From the NCBI GenBank assembly GCA_019828595.1, contig JAHQRK010000017.1, forward strand, positions 248,001 through 312,000: a DNA stretch of 64,000 nucleotides, read 5' to 3'. The notes beneath the pieces were generated by a model, which had not been told where the DNA came from, made no database searches, and saw only the letters and a list, made by a program, of their open reading frames with translations. This stretch comes from Aphanomyces cochlioides. Taxonomy: Eukaryota > Oomycota > Saprolegniomycetes > Saprolegniales > Verrucalvaceae. Of the stretch, positions 33,234-43,009 are shown piece by piece (the first letter of the stretch is position 1; the number at the start of each line of letters is the position of its first letter). A program made the translations under genes and the position numbers.

Positions 33234-33608
33234 GTTCAGGGGATTGGGAAGTTCAAGTGCAGGGTGTATTCAAACTTTATAAATTCCACAAAATATAGCC
33301 TATGAAAAATAATACTCTTGTTTTTCTTTACAACTTTATCTTAGATGGCCTAGGTGTTGAAAAGCACTCAATTATCGTCCTGAAGTGATTGTTTCACCTC
33401 TAACCGAGCTCTCTTTACTTCATGAACAGTAATGCGCGAAAAAGAGGGGATCTTGTGCCACCGAAAGTGCGCTATTCCTCAGAAACCGACATTACGACGT
33501 CACATCATAATCTGGTCGTCGTCCAAGGGTGACATACCTCTTATGGTTTATACGCTGAAATTATAAAGTTTGAATACACCCTGCACTTGAACTTCCGATA
33601 CCCTGAAC
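33234..33608. mobile_element. 375-bp MITE just upstream of the receptor kinase
   Basis: Inverted repeats of about 50 bp: GTTCAGGGGATTGGGAAGTT at 33234 onward is mirrored by the complement of 33558-33608 with few mismatches (shared AAGTTCAAGTGCAGGGTGTA). The interior is non-coding. It ends 61 bp before the receptor ATG, so it likely contributes promoter or 5' UTR sequence. Confidence 0.75.
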
Positions 33609-33669
33609 ATTTTGATTCGTCTGGGTAATTATCGGCGTAGCACGTTTGGATGAAGGGGTCACAATTGAA

Positions 33670-36600
33670 ATGGCATCAACGACGGTACTCATGGTGATGT
33701 GCGTTTTGATGCTCTTTGCGGGGCTGATCGCTACGGATGTCGTTGATCTTGAGATTTCCACAGACTCGGGAAGAGTAACGCAATCGCTGTCTGCAAACGA
33801 GTCAATTGAACGGCTTGAGGGAACTATCGCTTTCATGTCGGTGCCGCCCACTCTTGTCCTTGTCACGTACTCTGGTTCTTCCTTCTCTGGGCAGCGCTTC
33901 TTCGTCTCATGTACCTACACCGACGAGCAAAGACATGCCCTCTCTACAGCTTCAACCGGTTCGCTCGTCGTTCTGACTTACAACGAGACGTATGCCCTTG
34001 TACGAGAAAACCCGACGGACGTTATCATCGAGTACACGCAATTGAAGAGTCCACTCACTTGGTTTGACAGGATTCCAGTCGGTCAGGGTGTACGAATCTT
34101 GGCAGATATGTTGCCGTGGATGCCGCAATCGATGGACATCCCATCAGGAGCTGTCGTGGACGCGTATCGACATGAAAATTTTGAAGGACCAGCAATTTCA
34201 TGGTCGGAGACATCAACTTCCGAGTTCCTCATGTCGTTCCGCGCAAGATGGCAAAACGAGACTTTTCCAGAGCTCAAACCACTTGACCACGTCACACTGT
34301 ATAGCGGTTCATACGCCAGCAGCGTGACTTTATCCATGACAGCAGGGCAAGCTGTTCCTACGACAAGTTTTCTTTGGCAAACATTCAAACTCGGCTTTTT
34401 TGGCGTTGAAGTTCCACATGGCCTTGTCCTCTTCTCGTATCTCCAACCAAGTTTTGATGGCCCATGTACGATATTTCGTCCTGGTTTTCATCCTTACCCT
34501 CCTCAGTTGATCGCGTTGCGGTTGAATTCGTTCCTAGTCCTTCGAGATACGGATCCATTGCCAGCGCAAACCCCAATCAATGTTCCTAAAGTTGTCTGCC
34601 AAATGGAACTAGTCACTATATCTATTCCTCTCGGGAGTTCATACCCTTATATCAAGCCTGAGTTCTGCTCAACTTTGAAGATTCCTCCAGGCTTGACTGT
34701 CATTTTGTTTGACCGTCCTTGGTTCCTTGGTGGCTATAGTATCTGGACAGAAGTCGATGGAGATAAACTGCCTTGGGTTTGGGTCTCCCGCATGCGTTCA
34801 CTGAGAGTGGTCAAACTTGAAGAGGCCCCGCCACCAATGCCGTATTCTGTAAACGACGACGATTATGTCAAGAGTTACGTTTGGAACTTTGCTTCGATGA
34901 TGTTCAAGATTGGCGAAGCTGTGCCTGGCGTTGGCGAGTACGAAAAGAGATCGAGTACACCTATTGCATTTACAATACCGCCAGGAATTATTTTGGTCTT
35001 GTGTAGCGATTTCAACTTTCAAGGAAGTTGTATTTCGTACAATCGGAGCGTCGCCGACGGTGAAGAACCGCAAGCTACCTACAAGTCGTACAAAGTCATG
35101 AGATCCAACGAGTCGCAGGACAACTTGAATTCGACAGAATTTGTCGGGTGTTATCCGCCAGCCAACCCTTATTTGAGCTGGACGCCAATTTTTCTCCAAG
35201 CTAACGACAAGATTGAGGAAATGGTCTATCCTTGGGATCGAAATATCCTCCGATTTACAGTGCCAAGAGGGCTCGTCGTCGTTGCATTTAGTGGGTCTAA
35301 TTTTCAAGGCGAATGTTTCGCATGGATGGCCGATGCAAACGATATTGGTGAATGGAATCGTAAAATTCGGTCTTTGATGGTCATCACGGCTTCAAATTGG
35401 TCTGGCTGTGAGTTCTTTCGTCGGCCATATACGATGATCGAGAGGAGAGAACCAACGGTGATGACAATAGCAGCATCCCCCATGCCAACGATCAGTACTC
35501 CATCCCCTCCTTCAGCGCCCCCCACAGCGGCTGGATTCAAAACACCAGAAATTCAAGCAGATGCACGACCAACTACATCAACATCTGTATCCTTTGAATC
35601 ATCAAATTCGACGAAAGATGAGAGCTCGCAATTTGACAAACACGTGATAATTTCGTCTTCCACCCACAGTGATGGCAACTCAACGAGCAGTCGTACAACT
35701 AGCGCTCCGGAAGTTACCTCGATCATACCTTCTTCATCGAGGACTGAAACAAAACAGGATGCATCGTTCAGTACGACGCAAGCGCCATCAATGTCACTTC
35801 AGTCGGCATCAAATGGATTTGATTACCTTCCTTTAGCGATTGCTTGCTGCTGCGGCCTTGTCCTTGTCGTATTTTTTGTCACTCGTTATCGTTTGCGCCG
35901 AAGCAAAACGTCCTTCAGAATGAAAACCCAGCACGACTTCTCAAGTATTAGTTGGCGAGATTTGGATCTCTGGCGCCTCGATATCCCTCCACTACCACTG
36001 ACGCATAGATTGGCAACTGGTGCCACTGGATCGATATACCTTAGCAAGCTCAATGGTCAGTCTGTCGCCATCAAAACGCTCGCTTACCCAACACCAACCA
36101 ATATTCAAGCTTTTGTCGATGAAATTATGTACGCCACACAGCTCCAAAGCCCATTTATTGTCTCGTTGATTGGCGTCGCATGGACCACTGCAACTGACTT
36201 GCAATGCGTGATGGAGTATATGAACTTGGGCGACCTCCGAAGTTACCTCACAAGTGTCAAGTCGATTGCATGGGAGTCCAAAGTGGCTTGTGCACTGAGT
36301 GTGGCCGAAGGCTTATTTTACTTGCATGTTCAGCAACGCATCCACCGCGATGTCAAGTCCCGGAATATTTTATTGGACTCTGTCAAAGGCGCTAAACTCG
36401 GTGACTTTGGAGTTTCAAAAGAAGTCATATACGGCGACACATTGACTGCAGCTGTCGGAACTTTGCGTTGGATGGCTCCCGAGATGATGCTCTTCAAACC
36501 ATATTCGTCGGCTGTGGACATATTTTCGTTTGGCGTGGTCTTGTCGGAGATGAGCACACATGAAATGCCGTATGCAGATTTAGTGGACTCCAAGGGACAA

Positions 36601-36807
36601 CCGCTGTCGGAAGAGGCGATTGCAGGCCGTGTCATCCATGATAAATTGAGACCATCGTTTGGTGAATGTCCTGGGTGGTTCAAAACACTTGGATTGAAAT
36701 GTATGTCTGAAGTTCCAGAAGACCGCCCGACTGCTGTTCAACTTATCTTTGAGCTCAAGTCTCAGCAACGGCAACTTCATGGAGGTGGTTTGTCTGATCT
36801 TGGATAA
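33670..36807 (+). CDS. Receptor TKL kinase with six crystallin-like Greek-key motifs
   Basis: This is a single exon. The first ATG is at 33670 (the frame is open a little further upstream), giving 1045 residues. Signal peptide 1-22 (MASTTVLMVMCVLMLFAGLI). Greek-key-like motifs at about residues 61-78 (LVTYSGSSFSGQRFF), 160-192 (DAYRHENFEGPAISW), 250-291 (FSYLQPSFDGPCTIF), 340-382 (ILFDRPWFLGGYSIW ending RMRSLRVVK), 439-478 (VLCSDFNFQGSCISY) and 534-571 (VAFSGSNFQGECFAW ending KIRSLMV). Ser/Thr/Pro linker 581-716. Membrane helix 717-738. TKL kinase 778-1031 with K802, E818, H892-R893-D894 and D912-F913-G914. All catalytic residues are present, so it is likely an active cell-surface receptor. 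The motif pattern (aromatic, five residues, F/Y-x-G, then an RS[LF]xV strand) is that of beta/gamma-crystallins; a distant fold match is inferred, not searched. Confidence 0.9.
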   Translation: MASTTVLMVMCVLMLFAGLIATDVVDLEISTDSGRVTQSLSANESIERLEGTIAFMSVPPTLVLVTYSGSSFSGQRFFVSCTYTDEQRHALSTASTGSLVVLTYNETYALVRENPTDVIIEYTQLKSPLTWFDRIPVGQGVRILADMLPWMPQSMDIPSGAVVDAYRHENFEGPAISWSETSTSEFLMSFRARWQNETFPELKPLDHVTLYSGSYASSVTLSMTAGQAVPTTSFLWQTFKLGFFGVEVPHGLVLFSYLQPSFDGPCTIFRPGFHPYPPQLIALRLNSFLVLRDTDPLPAQTPINVPKVVCQMELVTISIPLGSSYPYIKPEFCSTLKIPPGLTVILFDRPWFLGGYSIWTEVDGDKLPWVWVSRMRSLRVVKLEEAPPPMPYSVNDDDYVKSYVWNFASMMFKIGEAVPGVGEYEKRSSTPIAFTIPPGIILVLCSDFNFQGSCISYNRSVADGEEPQATYKSYKVMRSNESQDNLNSTEFVGCYPPANPYLSWTPIFLQANDKIEEMVYPWDRNILRFTVPRGLVVVAFSGSNFQGECFAWMADANDIGEWNRKIRSLMVITASNWSGCEFFRRPYTMIERREPTVMTIAASPMPTISTPSPPSAPPTAAGFKTPEIQADARPTTSTSVSFESSNSTKDESSQFDKHVIISSSTHSDGNSTSSRTTSAPEVTSIIPSSSRTETKQDASFSTTQAPSMSLQSASNGFDYLPLAIACCCGLVLVVFFVTRYRLRRSKTSFRMKTQHDFSSISWRDLDLWRLDIPPLPLTHRLATGATGSIYLSKLNGQSVAIKTLAYPTPTNIQAFVDEIMYATQLQSPFIVSLIGVAWTTATDLQCVMEYMNLGDLRSYLTSVKSIAWESKVACALSVAEGLFYLHVQQRIHRDVKSRNILLDSVKGAKLGDFGVSKEVIYGDTLTAAVGTLRWMAPEMMLFKPYSSAVDIFSFGVVLSEMSTHEMPYADLVDSKGQPLSEEAIAGRVIHDKLRPSFGECPGWFKTLGLKCMSEVPEDRPTAVQLIFELKSQQRQLHGGGLSDLG

Positions 36808-37512
36808 ACTTGAACCGTGAGAGAACCGCGCGAGCAACCTGAATAACGTTCTCTCAGTTTTGTTTGGGTGGATACATTTGTGGTGGAAGAACCTCAAGCC
36901 GTTCAGACACTCACCGAGTTGAAATGAGGAACGCATAGCGCAACTCAAATTTTCTTTGTCATAATTGGACTCACATCGAGTATTCCTTTCTTTCATGCTT
37001 GGTGCGCTCCTAATAGCGCGACCTGCGGACTTGGCATCTATCTGAGAAGAACTAATACTTGCCACGGAGAAGCAGATTCCTGGAAGAAACTATGGAGTAA
37101 TTTGAGCACGCACAAAACAATGCTTCCCTCTCTTCTTTAAAATGTTGTGGCTGTTTCTTCTCTGTATCGTTTGCTCCTTATAACTCAGCAATAACGCGCA
37201 AATTGGATAGTAACGAGTTTGGCGCCATTTCTCATGACGGAATCCGGATAATTATTCGGATGATTAAGATGGGCGACACAATATCTATATTGTTAGAGGA
37301 CTAAGCTTGGGCTACGAACTCCGAACAATTAAAATACTTTTCTATCTGAATATCAATTTTCTATTGAATATTGAGATGATTTTAAAAATACATTGAGGTT
37401 GCAGCCTATCATATCAGCTTTGGTCGTCAGGATGAGTCTGGCGCCTTGGAATTGAGCTCAAGTGTTGAAGGAGTACAACCACGGCATTCCTCGATTGACT
37501 TGCTGAAGATTG
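36808..37512. other. Intergenic, with one TATCCGG palindrome
   Basis: ATCCGGATAATTATTCGGAT lies at 37242-37261, about 250 bp upstream of the dead HAD copy. No other feature was recognised. Confidence 0.5.
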
Positions 37513-38745
37513 ATGGCGAGTGTCCCGCATTTGAGCTCGGTAAACTTTGAAGCATGGCTGAGCCAAATCGATGCCTTCTTGTTTGACTATGTGTGGCAAT
37601 TCGAACATTGTGGAAGACGCAACTCGGGCTCTGTCTAGTCCTGTGGCGGGGAAACGCTGCGATTGAAGGTGCGAACGAAGCGATCGCACTTCTCCGCAGT
37701 CGAGGCAAGAAAGTTATCTTTGTGGTAAGGTGCACGGTTGCCTCTCGGGCTGACTACCTCGACTTTGCAGACAAACAATTCGACAAAATCCCGTGCTACT
37801 TTTGTCAACAAGCTCAGTACTACCAGTAGTACATTTTAACCGATGTCGTCAAGAATGACTAGTGGTCCATTTAGTCGAACAGGGCATTCCCTCTACCATC
37901 GATGACATTGCAACGTACGTCTTGTGCCATGCATTCTCACTAACTCTATTTTTTAGTTCGTCTTCGGCATGTGCTACTTATCTCAAACAGACTAACGTTC
38001 AAGGCAAAGTGTACATCGTTGGTGAAGTACTCTCTGTTTTACTTGATTGTTGCTTGAGATGGCTCTATTAGGAAGGATTGGCGGCTGAAATTTTTGCTCA
38101 AGGTTTGAACACTTTGGTTTGGACCACAATGGTCTCACAACACTCCCGCATCCTTTTGTGTTGATCCAGCCGTTGGTGCTGTTGTTATTGGACTCGATCG
38201 GTATTACAATGGACATTTTCTGATCGTCTGATCGATTTTGCAAGTGCAATCTTGTTCTACAAGCTCTCCTACACTGCTACTTGTATTCTCACGAAGACTG
38301 TAAATTCTATGCCACAAACAGGTCCTTCTTGTTATGATGGAGTTCCATCAACCTTCAGGTAGTGACCCTACCTACCCGTCCAATGGTGCGATTTTGCCAG
38401 CCGGAGGTACTTGCGTTGCTGCCTTGGCGACTGCAGTCGGCCGTGAACCAGATGCCATCCTGGGCAAGCCCAACCAAGCTTTGCTGCAAACCGTTTTGAC
38501 AACTCACGGACTAGACCCCGCACGAACTTGCATGGTACTCATGATGAAATAATTATTTTAACTTTGAATGACAGGTTGGGGATCGTCTAACCACTGACAT
38601 TGAATTTGGTCGTCGTGGGGGTCTTCAGACTCTGCTTGTGATGTCTGGTACGACAAGTTATGAGGACAAGGCTGAGATCAAGGATGACTTTCAACGTCCT
38701 GATTACTTCGTCGAAGACTTGAATGTGCTCAATCGTCTCCACTAG
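37513..38745 (+). pseudogene. Dead copy of the phosphoglycolate-phosphatase-like gene
   Basis: It has the same exon order as 27591-28836: MASVPHLSSVNFEAW, ALLRSRGKKVIFV, TNNSTKSRATFV, GKVYIVGE, GKPNQALLQTVL, VGDRLTTDIEFGRRGG, and the stop at 38743-38745. Motif I is destroyed: AFLFDY replaces AFLFDCDG, removing the second catalytic Asp and the splice donor. One-base losses near 38100, 38150 and 38310 break the cap domain. The last exon overlaps the antisense end of the coiled-coil gene by 17 bp. Confidence 0.85.
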
Positions 38746-40561
38746 ACTGGGCTTTCTTTAGTTGCGGTACGGTAAAGATGGACGTCAACAAAGTTTTCTT
38801 CACTGGAGCCGGTTTCGCGACAGGTTCAGCAGCTTGTTTCGCTTTTTTTGGTCTTAGCGGTGAGTTGTCGACCCCGGCCTTTTGCTTTTCAATTACTTGT
38901 TGCTTCATCTTGCGTGCCAGCCTGTCAAATAAGCTCACTTCTTTGTTCCCATCATCCGAGTCATCGTTGTCTTGCGGTGGTGGCAGCACTGGTTTGGTTT
39001 TACTGACAAATTTCTTGACGCCAGGCTGTGGAGAAGACTCTTGATCATCGCTCGCCATGTCATTAGGGGTAGCGACTGTCTGTTTCGCAGCCTTTGCTTT
39101 CCCCCCTTTGGATTTCACTGGTTGTTTCTTCTGTGCTTTCGCCTCTGTACACTTGGCTTCTTTTGCAGCCTTTTTCTCTTGTCGAAGCCGTTCTTTCTCT
39201 GCTCGCTTCTCTTCCTTCAGACGCTCCTTCTCTTGTTGGGCGAGTTGCTTCATCATGTGATCCTTTTTCAATTTCTTGACTGGTTTTTCTCCAACGTGAA
39301 GAACTTTCAGCATCTCTGTCGCTTTTCGCTTTACAGCGTCAGATGAGGAGTCAACTGCCGGTAGATTTACGCCACTGGTGCTAACAGATTCATCAGGCTG
39401 GTGTGGTTTGGCGTCTGAAGTGGCATCATAAGCAGTCTCCTGCTTTTTAGCGCTTTGTTTCGCCTTCTTCGTTGTTTTGTCCTCGGTTTGGAACTCTTCC
39501 TCCTGTGAGCTTTCATTTGCCTTGTCAGTGGTCTCTTTCTTCTTTTGCCGTTTCTTCATGCCAGCGGCTACTTTTTCCTCTTCATCCCTGTCTTCATCCA
39601 CAAGCTTTCCAGTTATGGTCTTGGCATTTTGCAACTTTTTCCGCTTTTTCTGTGCCAACTCGTTATCTGTTTCTTGTTTAGCTGGCGCATTTTCTTCCTC
39701 AGCTTGTAGCTTTCGCTTTTTCTTGCTGGTCTTGCCTTGCTTTTCATCTTCCTTAAGCACTCTTTGACGATTCGTTTCTTTCATCAGTTCTTCTCGGCGT
39801 TCTAACTCATGAACAGGCTCTTCTTGAGTTCGCTTTCCATTCTTGGACTTCGTCAATTTATCATTCTTTGTCTCGTTGCGTTTGCGCTCTGCTAGTTTTT
39901 CATTGTCTTCAGAGTCTGCTTCATATTCGTTCACATTTTTATCTCTCTTTTGCTGCTTTGTTGTGGCTTTCACCTGCTGCCGCTCATTTTCTTGGTCCTC
40001 CCGACTTTTTTTTTGTTCCTTACGCCGTCTATCTTCGTCTAACATGCGTTGCTTCTGCAGTCGCCGCTGCTCCTCTGTCTCTTCTCGACGTCGTCGTTCC
40101 TCTTGCTCACGACGATGCTTTTTCTCCAGTTCTTTTGCTCGCATCTCCTCAGCTTTTTTCTTCTCTGTGATCCGCCGATCATTGATCTCTCTATCCTCTG
40201 TCTCTTTTTGTGCGTCTGTATTTTGTTGCAGTTCTCGTTTCTTCTCAACGCGTGGAGGTTCTTCTTGTGTAGTTTGGGCGTGACGTTCATGTCTTTCTTG
40301 TATTCGTTGTTTTTCGCGTTTTTTCTCTTCGTATAATGACTGATCCAGCTTGGACGCGAGCATCTTCGCAGTGGCAGCAATCTGGCTACGGTGTTCATGT
40401 TTCATTTGATCCAAAGTTTGCTTAAGCTCGATCAATTTAGTTTGAAACGATGTTCTACCAATATGACACTTGTGCAGCCGTCTCTGTGGACACATTACGA
40501 TCATATTAGCGATGCTTTTGTACCTCTGACGCGGCGATTTCGACTGCGAGTTCTCGTGCAT
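38729..40561 (-). CDS. Highly charged coiled-coil protein, 610 residues
   Basis: This is a single long frame from the ATG at 40561. After a basic N-terminus and a helical segment (QTKLIELKQTLDQMKHEHRS) almost 300 residues are Lys/Glu/Arg/Gln-rich heptad-like sequence (RREQEERRRREETEEQRRLQ). The C-terminal third has Lys-rich patches resembling nuclear signals (KRQKKKETTDKANE, LRPKKAKQ) and ends in KKTLLTSIFTVPQLKKAQSS. It may be a nuclear or chromosome-associated scaffold, but low complexity prevents assignment. It is divergent with the EF-hand gene across a 165-bp promoter. Confidence 0.75.
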   Translation of the reverse strand: MHENSQSKSPRQRYKSIANMIVMCPQRRLHKCHIGRTSFQTKLIELKQTLDQMKHEHRSQIAATAKMLASKLDQSLYEEKKREKQRIQERHERHAQTTQEEPPRVEKKRELQQNTDAQKETEDREINDRRITEKKKAEEMRAKELEKKHRREQEERRRREETEEQRRLQKQRMLDEDRRRKEQKKSREDQENERQQVKATTKQQKRDKNVNEYEADSEDNEKLAERKRNETKNDKLTKSKNGKRTQEEPVHELERREELMKETNRQRVLKEDEKQGKTSKKKRKLQAEEENAPAKQETDNELAQKKRKKLQNAKTITGKLVDEDRDEEEKVAAGMKKRQKKKETTDKANESSQEEEFQTEDKTTKKAKQSAKKQETAYDATSDAKPHQPDESVSTSGVNLPAVDSSSDAVKRKATEMLKVLHVGEKPVKKLKKDHMMKQLAQQEKERLKEEKRAEKERLRQEKKAAKEAKCTEAKAQKKQPVKSKGGKAKAAKQTVATPNDMASDDQESSPQPGVKKFVSKTKPVLPPPQDNDDSDDGNKEVSLFDRLARKMKQQVIEKQKAGVDNSPLRPKKAKQAAEPVAKPAPVKKTLLTSIFTVPQLKKAQSSGDD

Positions 40562-40726
40562 CCATCGATCTCGTCCTTCTTTGAATCGTGAGACCCCAGT
40601 ATTCGGATAATTTTAAATGTTTATCCGGACAACTTTAGAAAGTCGCACTATTATCCGGTCGATTTGAACGTTATCCGGATGATCTTGGAAAAGGCGCGCT
40701 CGACTTTTCATTTTCGATTTTTCAAG
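40562..40726. promoter_or_regulatory. Bidirectional promoter with four TATCCGG motifs
   Basis: A 165-bp spacer lies between two divergent ATGs. Motifs: ATTCGGATAATTT 40601-40613, TTATCCGG 40621-40628, TTATCCGG 40651-40658, TTATCCGGAT 40671-40680. Such density in so short a space supports a binding-site role. Confidence 0.65.
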
Positions 40727-41619
40727 ATGGGTGTAGCTGAGTCCAAGCCGCCCATGGTACCGCCATTCCAGCGCCTTTCCGAATGTACGAGATCATTCCC
40801 ATTGCTGACTAAGATTACATAGGGACATTGGCGCGTGTGGAAAAGCTCCTGAACGACTACGTGGCGAAAGATCTCGACTTTGGTTTGGATGCGCATGGAT
40901 TGAGTATACTCCTTGATGGCGACAAAGAGTGGAGTGAAGCCATCATTAAAGCTTTTGGATCACCCAATGGATTGTATTGTTTTGATTTTTGTATGCATTG
41001 ACTTGGATGGACGTAGAATCAACGTCCTATCGTTTATAACAGGAGCTGGTCTAGCCGTCATGGGAGAACCTCAAGACAAAGCATCACGTACGTGACTTTG
41101 AATCGGACAGGCCTTGGTATTTCAATGCTCTAGTATGTTTTCGAGCGTTTGATTTCAGCAACACTGGCTCGATTTCTCTTGATGAAACGGTGCGGCAAGA
41201 GCAAACATATTGCGACATTAAACATCATGTTAGACGATCATGTTTATCTGTGCGCTAAGGGGCTTCATCGTAATCACAGGCCAAGGTCGTCTACCCCCTG
41301 ATGATGCCTTGGAAGCTACGGCGTTGGAGGTGTACAAAATGGTGCGTCTAGTTGTTTTGCTTGAATGATTTTTCTGTAGTATGACAAAGATAACTACAGC
41401 AAACTGACCAAGGACGAATTTCTCAAGTGGATATCCAAGAAACTTGCAGTCAGTCACGCTGCTGACCTGACACCCTCTCGTTTCCTCCGTATATTTGGAG
41501 CCGAATCACCCGAAGTAGAACCCTCGGTAAAGCTAGCCGAAGACAACCAGGCTCCATTACCGCCACCGATTGCCGAAGAGCCACCAACAGCCACAGTAGA
41601 CGGCACACAAGAATCTTAA
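40727..41619 (+). CDS. EF-hand calcium-binding protein
   Basis: From the ATG at 40727 (MGVAESKPPMVPPFQRLSE) with about five introns of 38-47 nt. Exons read WTLARVEKLLNDYVAKDLDF, then DGRRINVLSFITGAGLAVMG, CFRAFDFSNTGSISLDET (EF-hand loop), TIMFICALRGFIVITGQG, RLPPDDALEATALEVYKM, YDKDNYSKLTKDEFLKW (second loop) and a Pro-rich tail ending GTQES. The intron boundary around 40970-41010 is less certain. The two canonical loops keep the acidic 1, 3 and 12 positions or close substitutes. It is likely a Ca2+ sensor; the partner is unknown. It ends 59 bp from the convergent DHHC gene. Confidence 0.78.
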
Positions 41620-41678
41620 GCATCCAAGTGATGAGAACAATATTCAAACAACTCTAGATAGCGATATCCTCAAAGACG

Positions 41679-42897
41679 TCAACCAGACTTCTCGTGAGTG
41701 GGCGGCAGGAGTGCATCCTTCAAATTGGCAACAAGACCAACGTCGTACGGATTTTCTTCGATGGTCTCTTCGGTTGCTCTTGGTAGTGGAACGTCCTCGT
41801 TTGCAGACAAAACACCCCACGACATGTCCATTTGAATGGGGCGTTTGAACACAGGCTCTGTTTCTAGTCGTGCTTTCAGGTCTTGGCGCTTAAAGTGCTC
41901 GTTTGTCGTACAATTGCGGTACACACGACTGAGCTGGAAACCCATGAGGCAACTAATGAGGAATGCTGCACAAGCTGCAAAAGCCGCGACGAATGTGAGA
42001 TTTTGTCTGACCTATGACAGGTCAACACGAAGTCGAGCTCTCTGCACCACAGTGTACCGTCATGAGGTCTGTCAAAAGTTGTCGTAAGTTCTCCGTGGAG
42101 CCCACGGTATCGTCGATCTATTCAAGAGTCATGAGAATTCACAGACGACAAAACTAACATGGCTGAAGAACGTGCGCATACTGAGGAAGACCAAATGCGC
42201 ACAGCCAAACATGTTAACGGCTAAAAACCCGACAAAGTAGCCGTAATTGTTAGCACCGATGCAAGCATTGACCCAGACTGGACAGAGAAGAGTCAGGAGA
42301 TCAACGAGTACTTGGCGACTTGCATACTGCAGCTAGACAAGATGGGTCAAAGAGATTTTAATTTCAGCCTTCATACTGGTGATCAAAGCGGGCGACGCAG
42401 TGGTTGCATACTCGGCAATGCTTGGATCGCGGGATCCTACAGCTCGAGTTCAGTTGCTGAAGGAAGATGTATATCGACTTTGGTGTATGACAGGTGGGGC
42501 ATTCTTTTCCACGTGGAAAGAGGTAAGGATGCACAGGGTATCGCTTGAAAGAGTCGACGTTCTCAGCCGTGATAATTCCAGGATCAGTGAACGACACTGC
42601 GATGAAAAGACCAAGAGCCAATGCGCCAAGGCTAAGTGAGATTAATCTAGACAACATCTGAGCCATCTTGCGTTAGACTTTTGGAGGTACGTGTCTTGCA
42701 AGCTCAACGACGACCAAGCTTCGGTGTAGAGGAACACATAGCATGTTCCAAACAACGACAAGTAGAGGATCTAATTCACACTATGGGGTTACCGACATGG
42801 TGGGAATACGTACCTGGAAGATGCAATTGGGCCTCTCAAAGAACCAATTCCATACAAAGAGGATCGCTCTGTGGAGGACGTCGAGCGGAATTTCCAT
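41679..42897 (-). CDS. DHHC palmitoyltransferase
   Basis: From the ATG at 42897 (MEIPLDVLHRAILFVWNWFF). Membrane helices are ILYLSLFGTCYVFLY, LISLSLGALALGLFIAVSF (followed by TDPG), a pair after the catalytic domain (GYFVGFLAVN), and LTFVAAFAACAAFLISCLMG. The zinc-binding cysteine-rich domain reads CPTCHTPK-IPRSKHCRVC, NHCVARFDHHCIWVNACIG, and the family TTxE motif is NCTTNEHF. Several introns of 42-50 nt; the catalytic HC is encoded through a 5-nt microexon (42328-42332). It S-acylates cysteines of membrane proteins at Golgi, ER or plasma membrane. The segment between 42210 and 42010 has one or two less certain introns. Confidence 0.88.
42328..42332 (-). other. 5-nt microexon of the DHHC gene
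   Basis: The minus strand reads GATCACCA, a 44-nt intron (42376-42333, gtatga..tctag), CTGCA, a 50-nt intron (42327-42278, gtatgc..tccag), then TCTGGGTC. Joining gives GAT CAC CAC TGC ATC TGG GTC = DHHCIWV, exactly the family consensus. No other GT-AG choice I tried restores DHHC. Confidence 0.85.
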
Positions 42898-43009
42898 CCT
42901 TATTGGCAAAATCAACACTCGAAATGGCCAATGGCATTCATCCTATCAATCCTATCAATATTGTCGATTTCATTCTAAATTGTGAGAGGGGTCTCAAATG
43001 TATCGATTT

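Noticed and set aside
33646..33669. Upstream start of the 33670 receptor kinase at a TTG codon
   Set aside because: A eukaryotic gene should start at ATG, and the ATG at 33670 leads straight into the signal peptide.
34083..35540. Minus-strand frames across the receptor gene
   Set aside because: Shadows of the 1045-residue receptor frame.
37414..37735. Minus-strand frames over the first exons of the dead HAD copy
   Set aside because: The plus strand aligns exon by exon with the intact HAD gene.
39843..40336. Plus-strand Cys/Ser/Phe-rich frames
   Set aside because: They are the antisense of the Lys/Glu-rich coiled-coil gene.
40470..40520. A 40-nt intron near the start of the coiled-coil gene
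   Set aside because: Good GT-AG ends, but removing it shifts the long frame; the unspliced frame is open throughout.
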